Positions 33,235 through 42,420 of a DNA stretch of 64,000 nucleotides are shown here, piece after piece. Every line of letters starts with the position of its first letter. Position 1 is the stretch's first letter. The translations under genes were made by a program, and so were the position numbers. The DNA is from DTKD01 sp050948905. Its GTDB lineage: Bacteria > Armatimonadota > UBA5829. The notes below the pieces were generated by a model. It was not told the origin of the DNA. It worked only from the letters and a program-made list of their open reading frames with translations, and searched no databases. Location: the NCBI GenBank assembly GCA_050948905.1, contig JBMNES010000001.1:2108001-2172000 (forward strand), written 5' to 3'.

Positions 33235-34278
33235 CTACTCAAATATTATCGAGGATGTGTGAGGCCCATATTTCACGTCGATGAAACTGGTCGCGGTCTG
33301 CTTGCCTCCAAGAAAGTCTTGCATCTTCACCTTGCCCGGCGCGAAGAACCACCGGAAAGTCTGCTTTTGTCCGGGTTGCATTAGCCGGGAGAATCTGGTG
33401 AATATGGTGCAGCACAAATCTGAACCCGTCATCACCAACCCCCTGGTGCGCGAGGAATTGTTGGTGATGTTAACGATATACAGCCCGGCCGGAGCTTCGC
33501 CTATCTTCTTTCGTATTCCCGAATCGGTAAGCGAAATATCTATCGTCCCTTTAGGCTCCTCGGCGCCCACTGCCGGTGCCGCACCCCTGCCGGCTTTGGC
33601 AGGAGCGATCGGCGGCAGCGATTCTTTGCTCACTTTTCCGGTCAATGAAAGCTTCACATTCGGCCAATAGACATAAAAAGCGCCTTCCTCGAAACCGTCC
33701 ACAAACTGCTGCCCTTCAAGCGGTCCCGGCACGATCAATGAAATCTCGCTGCGGTTCTTATCCGGCGACGACATCAGCTCGTGGCTGGCATCGTGAATCG
33801 CCTCGTTGACCATGACTATCACCGGCTGATCTTCAACCAGCACTTTGCCATCACGTCGTATAGTAGCTTGTCCAAAAACCGCCACCTTGGCTTCTGTCTC
33901 AGGCAGATTGAGATCAGCCATGTCCAGGTTGCCGAACATAGGCCGCTCGAACTGCACCATTCCTTTGCCGGGGGCTTCTTCGCCGGAGAATGGAATAGCG
34001 CGTGTCAAATGCACGGTATAAGTTGCGCCCTTATACTTAAACACTGCCTCGACTGTGGAGGCATCCTTTTCAGGGCTCGCTCCCTTTTTTGCTGTTAATT
34101 GGATTGAGCCTGTAATCTCAGTCGGTGAGACGACGTCAAATTCGCCGTCGTAGATCCAAGCCTTGTCTGATGTGCTGGAAGCTTTGGCCGAAGGCAGTTC
34201 CTCCGCCGCCATCGCCGCCGTGCACAATACAGACGCAACAACTGCCAGAACTGTAAACGTTCGGATGAGATTGTGCAT
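33235..34278 (-). CDS. Exported protein of unknown function with C-terminal cupredoxin-like region
   Basis: A 347-residue exported protein with a signal peptide (cleavage after AMA at about residue 24). The rest is beta-rich with a Pro/Ala/Gly linker (about 222-238). The last 95 residues (ITNNSSRTRGLVMTGSD, then FRWFFAPGKVKMQDF) read like a cupredoxin-type beta sandwich, with an adjacent Cys-Cys pair but without a clear copper-binding His/Met set. GAGGGG precedes the start. I do not recognise the whole protein; a structural envelope role is a guess. Confidence 0.75.
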   Translation of the reverse strand: MHNLIRTFTVLAVVASVLCTAAMAAEELPSAKASSTSDKAWIYDGEFDVVSPTEITGSIQLTAKKGASPEKDASTVEAVFKYKGATYTVHLTRAIPFSGEEAPGKGMVQFERPMFGNLDMADLNLPETEAKVAVFGQATIRRDGKVLVEDQPVIVMVNEAIHDASHELMSSPDKNRSEISLIVPGPLEGQQFVDGFEEGAFYVYWPNVKLSLTGKVSKESLPPIAPAKAGRGAAPAVGAEEPKGTIDISLTDSGIRKKIGEAPAGLYIVNITNNSSRTRGLVMTGSDLCCTIFTRFSRLMQPGQKQTFRWFFAPGKVKMQDFLGGKQTATSFIDVKYGPHTSSIIFE

Positions 34279-34389
34279 AATCCGTCACCCCTCTTGACTG
34301 CTTTGTGTGCAAACTGCCGTTATATCGCACTATTAGTACCCTGCACACCAGACCGGTAAACTCTTCTCGACAAGTGGGGTAGGGGATCG

Positions 34390-36504
34390 TTAAGTTAAGA
34401 ATGCACTGGCTCCGCCGGTCAAACCAGACGCGAGAGGTCGACTTTGAAGCATATTGGCAAGGCTGTTTGTAACCCTCAATTCAATGCGGTTTGAGCCTGC
34501 TTTGACAAGCGCGGTGATATCCGCTTCATAAGGTGACCACGGCCGCACAGAGGCCACGGCGCCGTTGACGACAAACTCCACTGTGCCAGAACTGACGTGC
34601 GCACACAACATGATTCTCTGCCCACGTGCAAAAGCGGGTATCTGCACGTCCTGGCTATAGGCGATTGTGCCGGAATAATAGGGACAGCCCTGCTCAGTCC
34701 ACGATCCGTTATAAATCACGCTGCGGGGTGGGGTGATGCGGCCGGATTCTGAGAGGCTGAAGTCACCCATAATGCGTGGCCTGGCGGGGGTCGGTATCGG
34801 ATCACCCGTCCATCCCTTACGCTGTACCACCATTCGGACTCTATTAGCCCCTTTCGTAACAACCGACGCGATTTCCGCAGCCTTAAAATTGACGTCCACA
34901 ACCCAGCCCTCTGTCATTTCCACGGGCTTATCATTTACAGAAACCACCAACCCGGACTCCGGGCCAAAACCCCACGTCCGCTCCAGCACAAGCAGCAGGC
35001 TGCGCGGGATATAGTCGGCGGTAAACGACGTGGTATATTCAAAAATCTCGACATCATCCTGTATAAGTGTGTTAAAGGCCCAATCGTCAAGAGTTAGACA
35101 GTTCTTGTCAAGAGCAGCGAAGTCCCACTCGTCGGATATCGTGATCTCCTGCCCCTCATCGATAAACGGCTTGCTAACGGCAAACGAGGGAATTTTCTCG
35201 AATGCGATCATTAGAGAACTGTGTCCCTCGAACCGATGCAGCAGTATGGTCCGATTCCCCTGCTGAGTGCAGTTCTGCAGAGCAGTGCACACCCCTGACT
35301 CCAAATCGATCACATTCGGAGCGCCATCGCATCTCACAGATATCTTCACTTCTCTTGCATCAGGTGACTGGTTACACAGGAAAAGCAGGTCCCCATCCGG
35401 CGTGCTGCGATGGGTGAACACAATGTCTTCACACTCCGCGCCGCCGTATCGTAAAGATATGTTGCGCTTTATGCTGAGCCGCAGGGCCTGGGCAAAAGTC
35501 TCTGACAGGTGATCTACCTTTTCTATTTCGAGAAAATGAACCGTCGACGGGTTAATCTCCGGGTCGAACATCGTATCAAACGTCTCTCGCACCAGCGAAT
35601 CCTGCTCTCCGACAGAGTCTTTGCCTGGTAGAACCATCGTCCCGATTAATTTGCCGCCTTCGTCCACAAATGCGCTGATCTTCTCCGCGCTTCTGGCTGA
35701 AATACTCTCAAGCGGCGGCAGTACCAGCAGTTCATAGGCTTCGTCCCCGAACTGCATCTGCTCGTCTACCGACAGCGCTCGCGCCAGTGCGGCCTCATCA
35801 ATGATGTCAAAATCGACGTGCTGACCGATCATCACAAGGCAATATGCATGCAGCCACTTCGCTGTCTCCAAATCCAACCGTTCACCGTGATTACCGGGCC
35901 TGAGCAGCGCCGCCTGAGCTTTGTGTTTGCCCTGCGAAAGGACGTAACTCAGCCTGGCGGCATAGTCGGAGAGGTGTTTATAATGATCCCAATACGTCGC
36001 CTGATAAAACTGTGACGGCGGCAAGTGCGGCCGAACCTGACCTGCGATGCTGTAATAGAAAGCGTTCGGGCAAAAGAAATTCGCCCCCAAACATGCCTGC
36101 AGGTCGATATTCTGTTTGAGTTCGGATAGAGACAGGCTCCAACCGGCCTTGCGGGGCAGCTTCGCGATTATCCTGCTCTGCCCGCTTAAGTGAGCCGCCG
36201 AAGATGCGAGCTTATCCTGCAGGATCGGCTGATTAGCCTGCAGCGGCGAGGGCTTTTCCAGGTTATAAACGCACAGCCCAAGTTTCTCAGCGATATCGTA
36301 TGCTTGCTGGGCCCTTTGCACCAATTCCGCTTCGAGTTGCTGACTGCGGCCAGTCATCCTGCCGTCGATAAAGAACCCGCCTATTCCCTTTTCGTACATC
36401 TCCTCAAGTTGACGCTGAATCTCCGAGATGTCTGGAACGTCGTTCCATATCCAAAACGGCGCTGGGCGATACTGCCCGGGGGGATTTTTGAGATCTTCAA
36501 ACAT
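34390..36504 (-). CDS. Glycoside hydrolase-like protein with C-terminal galactose-binding-like modules
   Basis: A 704-residue protein without a signal peptide. The start FEDLKNPPGQYRPAPFWIWND and GIGGFFIDGRMTGR are typical of glycoside hydrolases near GH106-like families (TIM-barrel start). The barrel then seems abbreviated, because only about 190 residues precede a glutamine-amidotransferase-like/beta-galactosidase-trimerisation-like region (VLPPLESISARSAEKISAFVDEGGKLIGT). The C-terminus has two beta-sandwich modules resembling the GH2 sugar-binding domain (VEFVNGAVASVRPWSPYEADIT-like). ATG 36504 follows AAAGGG; the frame is open 25 codons further. The substrate is unknown. Confidence 0.72.
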   Translation of the reverse strand: MFEDLKNPPGQYRPAPFWIWNDVPDISEIQRQLEEMYEKGIGGFFIDGRMTGRSQQLEAELVQRAQQAYDIAEKLGLCVYNLEKPSPLQANQPILQDKLASSAAHLSGQSRIIAKLPRKAGWSLSLSELKQNIDLQACLGANFFCPNAFYYSIAGQVRPHLPPSQFYQATYWDHYKHLSDYAARLSYVLSQGKHKAQAALLRPGNHGERLDLETAKWLHAYCLVMIGQHVDFDIIDEAALARALSVDEQMQFGDEAYELLVLPPLESISARSAEKISAFVDEGGKLIGTMVLPGKDSVGEQDSLVRETFDTMFDPEINPSTVHFLEIEKVDHLSETFAQALRLSIKRNISLRYGGAECEDIVFTHRSTPDGDLLFLCNQSPDAREVKISVRCDGAPNVIDLESGVCTALQNCTQQGNRTILLHRFEGHSSLMIAFEKIPSFAVSKPFIDEGQEITISDEWDFAALDKNCLTLDDWAFNTLIQDDVEIFEYTTSFTADYIPRSLLLVLERTWGFGPESGLVVSVNDKPVEMTEGWVVDVNFKAAEIASVVTKGANRVRMVVQRKGWTGDPIPTPARPRIMGDFSLSESGRITPPRSVIYNGSWTEQGCPYYSGTIAYSQDVQIPAFARGQRIMLCAHVSSGTVEFVVNGAVASVRPWSPYEADITALVKAGSNRIELRVTNSLANMLQSRPLASGLTGGASAFLT

Positions 36505-36633
36505 AGCTGGCCCTTTAATCGACAGTTTTCGACACTCCTGCGAAGCGAAAGACGTATACAACTTAGCTATATCTTCCACATCGGCAGGATAACCTCCTCA
36601 GCTCATCGAAGAATTGCTCGGAGGGCAGACATA

Positions 36634-37428
36634 TTGTTGCGTTGGAAACTAATTATACCATTATTGGGAATCGCGCTCCTCGCCACGGGTTGCATCGAGA
36701 TCGAGCCGAAAACAGGCACGCGCGTTACCGTGGATATCAAGACTGCAAAGCCCATTACCAGGCCGCAATTAGCCGCGGTGTCAAGATATTTGACCCTGCG
36801 CGGCGGGCTGCTTTTGGGAGTGAACGGGCCGAGGGTTGCCAGCGTATCCGATTATTCCATAACCCTTTTGCTGCCCGGTAAAAAGGTGCCGAAAAAAGAG
36901 GTCGACAGGCTGATTGAGCCTTACAGCATCGAGCTGTATCACCTCTCCTCTGTAGCAACAGAGAAAAATCCGAATCGCGCATGGACGATGCGAGCCCCGT
37001 CTAAAGCCGGAGGTTCATACCTGTTCAGCGGGCCAGATGCAGCCTACATCGACAGCCGTCTTGACCCAAAGGCTCTGCTTGCCGAGGTCGTCGACACAGC
37101 CCACAACAAGCCAGTGCTAACCGGCCGTGATATCTTGCCCGTCTCCACTTTCCAGCGCGCAAGTGAGGGCTTCTCGGTGTTGGTTAAGTTTACCGATGCA
37201 GGCAAAAAGAAGTTTTATCAATTCACCAAAGATAACCCTGGGGAATACCTGGCGGTATTTTATAACGGCCGATTAGTCTCCGCTCCGGTCATAAAGAGTG
37301 CGATATCAGAGGGACAGGCGTACATCACCGGCTTCGGTCTCGAAGACCAGGCCCGCGCAGCCGCCCAGGGCATCAACGCCGGCACCCTGCCAGTAAAAGT
37401 TGAGATTTCAAAAGTGCAATATTATTGA
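36634..37428 (+). CDS. Lipoprotein with SecD-type P1 head domain
   Basis: A 264-residue protein. A signal peptide ends in LLATGC (Cys20), a slightly atypical lipobox. The C-terminal 130 residues match the periplasmic head of SecD: FSVLVKFTDAGKKKFYQFT, YNGRLVSAPVIKSAISEGQAYITG and the ending INAGTLPVKVEI. The six SecD membrane helices are absent, so this is not the translocase subunit itself. I chose the first of two adjacent TTG codons (36634), 8 bases after GGAGGG. It is divergent from the hydrolase gene. Confidence 0.82.
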   Translation: MLRWKLIIPLLGIALLATGCIEIEPKTGTRVTVDIKTAKPITRPQLAAVSRYLTLRGGLLLGVNGPRVASVSDYSITLLLPGKKVPKKEVDRLIEPYSIELYHLSSVATEKNPNRAWTMRAPSKAGGSYLFSGPDAAYIDSRLDPKALLAEVVDTAHNKPVLTGRDILPVSTFQRASEGFSVLVKFTDAGKKKFYQFTKDNPGEYLAVFYNGRLVSAPVIKSAISEGQAYITGFGLEDQARAAAQGINAGTLPVKVEISKVQYY

Positions 37429-37435
37429 CGTGTTC

Positions 37436-37485
37436 CGATGTCCGAAGTTCGATGTCCGAAGTCCAGTGCTCCCCGTCATTTCGAA
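37436..37485 (+). repeat. 14-base tandem duplication followed by a TTTCGA seed
   Basis: CGATGTCCGAAGT is repeated twice in tandem (37436-37449 and 37450-37463). A short seed of the dispersed TTTCGA repeat (CCGTCATTTCGAAG, 37473-37486) follows. All lie between the SecD-head gene and a terminator. Confidence 0.55.
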
Positions 37486-37498
37486 GATTCAGGCAAGC

Positions 37499-37529
37499 AA
37501 AAAGGAGAACCCTCTGGTCCTCCCTTTTT
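37499..37529. terminator. Bidirectional terminator between convergent genes
   Basis: An A-rich start, a GC-containing stem (arms 37499-37511 and 37516-37529, one bulge) and a T5 end allow termination in both directions. It separates the SecD-head gene (+) from rpmB (-). Confidence 0.75.
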
Positions 37530-37567
37530 CACGCTGCATCTGATAAAATGTATGGGTTACTGGGCAG

Positions 37568-37783
37568 TTAAATAGCCCGGGCTACCTTGCCGGCCTTAAT
37601 GCACTTGGCGCAGACTCGCATCTTCTTCGTCGAACCATTGACGGTTGTGCGGACTGTCTGCAAATTAGGCAGCCAGCGGCGCTTGGTTCGCGGAGCACGC
37701 AAAGCCCAAGAACCGGAATGGACGTGGCGAATATTTTGACCAAAGAGCGGCCCTTTGCCGCAGACATCACAAACGTTGGACAT
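37568..37783 (-). CDS. rpmB: 50S ribosomal protein L28
   Basis: A 71-residue ribosomal protein of the zinc-binding (C+) type: Cys4-x2-Cys7 in MSNVCDVCGK and a second CxxC (CAKC) near residue 61. The HSGSWALRAPRTKRRWLPNLQ core and the VRTTVNG segment are typical. I chose the ATG at 37783, which has a GGAGG ribosome site and gives the usual length; the frame is open further upstream without similarity. It is monocistronic, behind a leader of about 120 bases. Confidence 0.95.
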   Translation of the reverse strand: MSNVCDVCGKGPLFGQNIRHVHSGSWALRAPRTKRRWLPNLQTVRTTVNGSTKKMRVCAKCIKAGKVARAI

Positions 37784-37910
37784 ATCTAAAAGGACCTCCA
37801 TCCAATACAACACGGCATTTGCCGGTCCCAACGAATACGGCAGCGTCCTGCTTAAATAAATCAGAGGAGTGCTCGCGCCGAGAGTCCGGAGCCAACAAAA
37901 CGCAGTAGAC

Positions 37911-37940
37911 ATTCTAACACAAACCGCCACTCATTTGCAA
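37911..37940 (-). promoter_or_regulatory. Sigma-70 promoter of rpmB
   Basis: On the minus strand TTGCAA (37935-37940) and TAGAAT (37911-37916) are 18 bases apart. The predicted transcript has a leader of about 120 bases before rpmB, possibly for autogenous control. Nothing else stands out in the 192-base divergent gap. Confidence 0.6.
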
Positions 37941-37975
37941 GCTCCGGCGCGGCGCTCGTTTTCTATATAGATTAA

Positions 37976-39112
37976 ATGACAAACAATAACATAACCGATC
38001 TTATCAAGCCGCCGAGGGTGGTGGATGCCAGCGAAAGCGTCCGCAGGGCCGCCGGGATCATCTATTCCTCCGAGGCTTCACGAATTCTCGTAACCAAAAA
38101 TGGCGGGGTAGCCGGCGGAATAAGCGAGCAAAATATCGCTGCTTATATCGCCTCGGCTAAAGACCCTGAGGCTGCACTGGATGCACCGGTAGAAAATCTC
38201 GTCGAGCCATATCCCGTCTTCATCAGCCCTTCAGTTCCGAAAACCGATGCCGCCAGGATATTTTCCGAGGCAGGGGTCGATATGTTGCCTGTGGTGGACA
38301 ATTTTGGAGGGCTGCGCGGGGTGCTGTATAGAAGCGACCTCATCGCCCTTATGACGCGAAACCTGCGACCCCCGACCGTCGGAGGGCTGGCTACTCCCCT
38401 TGGAGTCTATCTTACAAACGGCACTGTCAGTGGAGGGGTCGGCAGCGCAGGTTTGTTTCTCACCGGCCTTTCTATGGGCTTTATGCTGATAATCAGCAAA
38501 ATAGTGGGTGAGAGATTGATGCTCATGTTGCAACATCTCCTCAGCCACAAATTACCTGCCTTGATGAAGCTCTACTCGGCTTACGGTGTCTACAGCATTG
38601 GCTCAGCCGTCATTAGCGTAGCGTTTCTGCTGGCTTTGTTGAAATTATCTCCGCTTGCAGGTTATCACGGCGCAGAGCACATGACAGTACACGCCATAGA
38701 GGCCGGCGACGATCTTACCCCTGAGGCCGTGCGAAAATATGGTCGAGTCCACCCAAGGTGTGGCACGAATCTGCTCGGCGCCGCTGCCATATTTATCCTG
38801 ATCACCTCCCAATTCAGCGGTGAAATTGCGGTGATGCTGGCCATTGCAGTCGTATTGCTGGGGAGAAATGCTATCGGAAGTTGGATGCAGAGGGTGTTTA
38901 CCACAAAAGAGCCAAGTGACAGCCAGCTCGCCAGTGGAATCGCCGCAGGAAACGAACTGCTGAAGCGTTTTATGTCGCGGCCCAACGAGGTATTGACCGG
39001 CTTCCCCAGAATATGGAAGATGGGCTTTTTACAGTCGGCAGCGGGAATGACAACAGTGCTTGCCGTCGTATATGTTATAGAACGCCTGACCCATAAGCCG
39101 CTGCTGTTCTGA
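37976..39112 (+). CDS. CBS-domain pair fused to DUF1385 (YqhQ-like) membrane protein
   Basis: A 378-residue fusion. Residues 1-125 form two CBS repeats (LIKPPRVVDASESVRRAAGII, then VENLVEPYPVFISPSVPKTDAARIF), which usually bind adenosine nucleotides. The rest is a DUF1385 domain with its hallmark YHGAEHMTVHAIEAGDDLTPEAVRKYGRVHPRCGTNLL (seen as a motif region near 229-266) and about five membrane helices. YqhQ proteins are widespread but of unknown function; the His/Glu/Cys residues could hold a metal. The CBS fusion suggests control by energy state. It is divergent from rpmB. Confidence 0.87.
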   Translation: MTNNNITDLIKPPRVVDASESVRRAAGIIYSSEASRILVTKNGGVAGGISEQNIAAYIASAKDPEAALDAPVENLVEPYPVFISPSVPKTDAARIFSEAGVDMLPVVDNFGGLRGVLYRSDLIALMTRNLRPPTVGGLATPLGVYLTNGTVSGGVGSAGLFLTGLSMGFMLIISKIVGERLMLMLQHLLSHKLPALMKLYSAYGVYSIGSAVISVAFLLALLKLSPLAGYHGAEHMTVHAIEAGDDLTPEAVRKYGRVHPRCGTNLLGAAAIFILITSQFSGEIAVMLAIAVVLLGRNAIGSWMQRVFTTKEPSDSQLASGIAAGNELLKRFMSRPNEVLTGFPRIWKMGFLQSAAGMTTVLAVVYVIERLTHKPLLF

Positions 39113-39178
39113 TAAAAGCAGGCCACAGGAACCCGAACCGCCCGGGCGTCGTCCAAACCGTGGAGTTTGATATCATAA

Positions 39179-41662
39179 ATGACCATGAGAAAAACACGTA
39201 TCCTTTTCCCAATTCTCGTTTTTGCAATCTTTATAAATGCAGGCATAGCTGCAGCAGCGGTAGGGGTGAAATATAAGACCTCTGGCACGTTCACCGATTC
39301 AGCCGGCGGCCAGCACCCGTGGAGCATCAACGACGGCCACACCCTGATCTGGGACTCAAAGCCTTATATCCCGGTGGGGACGGTGTTTGTCTCCAAATAT
39401 CTCGCAACCGATGCTCAGGACGACGCATATCAGACGGATGTGGCGGCGCTTGATGCCCTTAAAAGCAAGGGTATAACCGATATCATTCTCAAAAGTGGCG
39501 GCCCGATCACCAACTCCGACGCCGCCTCTTTGCAAAAAATCGTGTCCTATCTGGACAGCAATGGATTTAATTACGGCATCGAGTTCGCCGACGGCCCACG
39601 CCAGGCTCTTAAAGGCTATGTCATCGCGCCGGGTACCTACAGAATGGAAGGTCCGACTGACGATACTACTATCAAATGCACCTGGCCTGGCGTCGATTCT
39701 GCCATTTACATCATCGTCAGCAAATTCGACAACTCCATCAAAGCCAATGGTGGTGCGGTTGTAAAAGACGGCAAGGTCACGATTTACCTGCCATCCCCCC
39801 TCAAAACAGGGGAGGTTTTGATAGTATACCCCCACAAAACCCTCGATGGTGTTGCGGATTTGTGGAGCGGGTTTAGCGAATATAGAGATCGGCTGTTGGT
39901 GTTCCTGAAGAGTGTCAAATTTGGACCAGGGCTGCGATTTTTTATCGACCCGTTTGTCTCCAGGATGGACTTTTCCGACGATATGACCACCTTTCTGCCG
40001 ACGTCAGGTGGATTCCGGCTTGGCCTGGAGGCCTATCTGACTCGCAAGTATCGTTTCGAAGGCGGCCTCAACGCAGGGTGGGGGCTTAACGAGAACCTCG
40101 AAAGTATCGAACGCGCCGCGCGGTTAATCCCCCTTTGGAGCCTGACTCGAGGTGTACCTTACGCCTACGATATGGCCGGCGCACATATGTTCTCAATAAA
40201 CCCTGCAATATCGGGGCAGATATGGGGGGATATTATTGACTATCGCGATATGTCCGCCCAGGAGTGCATGAACACGATCTCCGATACGCTGCGAAAACAG
40301 GTCGCTAATGTGCCCGTCATATTCAAAAGCGGCAAATACCACCGTATCTATGCCAATCCCTATGGTATGGGCGGAATGGACGGCCTGGCTGCGGACGCTT
40401 ATGGCACTGGTGAAGCGCCAATCGACCGCGTGGCCGGTGGGGTTTATTCGCTGGCGGAGGAATCGAGCAAATCGACCTGGTTTATCGTAGGAGGCACACA
40501 GGCGTCTGCCGACGGCAAGGCTCCATATCTCGGCGAAAGCGCATTACTCGCTACTCTCGACTCGTTCCGGGAAGTCGGTTGCAAGGGCTTCTTCGTAGAT
40601 AACATAACCGGAGACTCCAATCAGGCCGGCTGGCTCGCCTCTTTTAAGGGTAAAATCACCAAAGACTGGACGGATTTTAAGCCCACTGTGATAAACTACC
40701 CTGCCAACCCTCTCACAGGCGCCTACGTCAAACGGCTGGCCCGGGATACCTGGTGGCTGCCGACGTTGCACAAAGGGGAGACGACTTATATCGGCGACGG
40801 CTTGCTCGCATACACCATCCTCGGCGAAAGCAGGTCGTATATCTGGTCGAACGCTGGCAAATGCACGGTGACCCTGGGCGGCAGCGTAAGCGGCGTTCCA
40901 TCGGTGGACTATCCGCCTGGGGTTAGTCTGTCTGCAAAAAAGAAACTATATACCCTGGCTCTCGACGATTCGCCAGTAGTGCTCCGTGGAGTTAGTTTTA
41001 CTGAAGTCTTCCCAAGAGAGACTGCCCAATTGCAGATTGACAAGCTGTCCAGTTTGATAATCGCCGCGGACAGGGCCGGTATCGACGTCAAGAAGGCCAG
41101 AGGCGGCCTTGAGAGCGCCAACAGGGTCTTATCAAACGGGCAGGCTTATATCTCCTACGGAATTGCAGCGGATGCTGCCAACGAACTGCGCGCGGCATTA
41201 GGGCCGGAGTTGTGGATAGAGGGAGAGCTTTCCCCTGCAGCAAACTTCGGAAAATCAGTATCTGCGCCGGGTGCCAGCGCTGGTCTCGCGTTGGTTCTGG
41301 ACACGACTGAGAGCGCGCCGTTGGATCCATACAGCGTAGTCTACGGCTTCGCGACTTCCGCCAACTCCAGCCATGAAATATGGATTGCCGCATCTCCTCC
41401 CGGCGATGCTTCCCCAGTTTCGTGGTCGGTCGATGAAGGTGGGTGGACGCAACTGGCCGCTGCCGACGGCAAGACTATCGAATATGCGCCTGGGCTTACC
41501 TGGTATAAAATCGGCGTCGCCAACCTGGCTCCCGGAAATCATACCATCGCGTTCAGGGCTGATGGCAAGCGCAATCAGGATAATCGATACTATTTCGCTA
41601 TCGACGCGATCGTATTAAGCCCGCACCCGTTCACACCTAACGGGATAATCAAGCCGTTTTAA
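39179..41662 (+). CDS. Large secreted protein, glycoside hydrolase-like barrel with C-terminal carbohydrate-binding-like domain
   Basis: An 827-residue exported protein with a signal peptide (cleavage near residue 25, AAA). The segment HPWSINDGHTLIWDSKPYIPVGTVFVSKYL resembles the entry of clan GH-A barrel hydrolases, followed by alternating strand/helix sequence to about residue 480. I cannot place the catalytic acids with confidence. Residues 680-825 form a beta sandwich (ELWIEGELSPAANF through GNHTIAFRADGKRNQDNRYYFAIDAIVL) like proteins that bind sugar chains. It stands alone on the plus strand. Confidence 0.75.
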   Translation: MTMRKTRILFPILVFAIFINAGIAAAAVGVKYKTSGTFTDSAGGQHPWSINDGHTLIWDSKPYIPVGTVFVSKYLATDAQDDAYQTDVAALDALKSKGITDIILKSGGPITNSDAASLQKIVSYLDSNGFNYGIEFADGPRQALKGYVIAPGTYRMEGPTDDTTIKCTWPGVDSAIYIIVSKFDNSIKANGGAVVKDGKVTIYLPSPLKTGEVLIVYPHKTLDGVADLWSGFSEYRDRLLVFLKSVKFGPGLRFFIDPFVSRMDFSDDMTTFLPTSGGFRLGLEAYLTRKYRFEGGLNAGWGLNENLESIERAARLIPLWSLTRGVPYAYDMAGAHMFSINPAISGQIWGDIIDYRDMSAQECMNTISDTLRKQVANVPVIFKSGKYHRIYANPYGMGGMDGLAADAYGTGEAPIDRVAGGVYSLAEESSKSTWFIVGGTQASADGKAPYLGESALLATLDSFREVGCKGFFVDNITGDSNQAGWLASFKGKITKDWTDFKPTVINYPANPLTGAYVKRLARDTWWLPTLHKGETTYIGDGLLAYTILGESRSYIWSNAGKCTVTLGGSVSGVPSVDYPPGVSLSAKKKLYTLALDDSPVVLRGVSFTEVFPRETAQLQIDKLSSLIIAADRAGIDVKKARGGLESANRVLSNGQAYISYGIAADAANELRAALGPELWIEGELSPAANFGKSVSAPGASAGLALVLDTTESAPLDPYSVVYGFATSANSSHEIWIAASPPGDASPVSWSVDEGGWTQLAAADGKTIEYAPGLTWYKIGVANLAPGNHTIAFRADGKRNQDNRYYFAIDAIVLSPHPFTPNGIIKPF

Positions 41663-41669
41663 TAAAAAC

Positions 41670-41685
41670 AGGCACGAATTATGCT
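41670..41685 (+). promoter_or_regulatory. Possible sigma-54 promoter upstream of second ECF operon
   Basis: AGGCACG-N4-ATGCT has GG (41671-41672) and GC (41683-41684) 10 bases apart but differs from consensus at the first T and one of the TT bases. It starts 8 bases after the previous stop codon. It would give the ECF operon a second input. Confidence 0.35.
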
Positions 41686-41778
41686 AAATATCGTCTTTCA
41701 GGGATAACCGCTGAGACACTGGAAGGATATCCGTATGGCCGGGTGCAATATTTACCGAGGGCGAAGATGTGATTGTGC

Positions 41779-41803
41779 GGAACGAAAGCTGGATTGATAC
41801 GTC
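41779..41803 (+). promoter_or_regulatory. ECF-type promoter of the second sigma operon
   Basis: GGAAC (41779-41783) and CGTC (41800-41803) are separated by exactly 16 bases, the textbook ECF arrangement, with the same spacing as at 1305-1329. The predicted start is near 41810, which makes the GTG at 41827 the first usable start codon. Confidence 0.72.
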
Positions 41804-41826
41804 CAAAATATCGAGGGCCGGGCGCC

Positions 41827-42420
41827 GTGAGTAGTCGCGTGATAACTGACGGCGCTGCTGACCGGGATATTGTCAGCCGGGTAATTGACGGTGATGTGGA
41901 GGCGTTTGGCATTCTGGTCGGGAGATATCAGGACCGGATATACAGCGCGGTTCAAAACTATCTCTCCAATCCGGACGATGCTTTGGATGTAACGCAAGAC
42001 GCTTTCGTGAAGGCATATACGAAGCTGGGCAGCTTCGACGCCAATTCTGCGTTTTACACCTGGCTATACAGAATCGCGGTCAATACGGCTATCGATTCTT
42101 TAAGAAGGAAGAAAAGCAAGCCGGCTGATTCGCTGGACGACAGTAAATACTCACAAAGCAGTTACGAGCCTCGCTCAAAAGACCCGAAAACGGATCCTTT
42201 GAAAGTAGCGACGGCTCGTGAACAGGCGGATATGCTGCGGACTGCGATCGGCAAATTGTCTGATAAGCTGAAAAGCGTGCTGGTGCTCTATGATGTTGAG
42301 GGGCTGTCCCAGGACGAGGTTGCCGAGATACTGAAAATCCCGGTGGGCACCGTTAAATCAAGGGTTTCGAGGGCGAGGGCAGAGCTTAGAGAGATTCTTC
42401 GAGAGCAAATGGTGATATGA
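41827..42420 (+). CDS. ECF-type RNA polymerase sigma-70 factor
   Basis: A 197-residue ECF sigma. Region 2 (about 12-80, with DDALDVTQDAFVKAYTKL and FYTWLYRIAVNTAIDSLRRKK) and region 4 (about 130-185, with LSQDEVAEILKIPVGTVKSRVSRARAELRE) are complete. I chose the GTG at 41827 because the ECF promoter just upstream leaves it the first start in the transcript; a TTG at 41773 lies before the promoter. It overlaps the anti-sigma gene by ATGA. Confidence 0.93.
   Translation: MSSRVITDGAADRDIVSRVIDGDVEAFGILVGRYQDRIYSAVQNYLSNPDDALDVTQDAFVKAYTKLGSFDANSAFYTWLYRIAVNTAIDSLRRKKSKPADSLDDSKYSQSSYEPRSKDPKTDPLKVATAREQADMLRTAIGKLSDKLKSVLVLYDVEGLSQDEVAEILKIPVGTVKSRVSRARAELREILREQMVI

Noticed and set aside
36190..36633. 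Upstream extension of the SecD-head lipoprotein gene
   Set aside because: The frame is open, but this part is antisense to the hydrolase gene; the lipoprotein signal sequence and ribosome site place the start at 36634.
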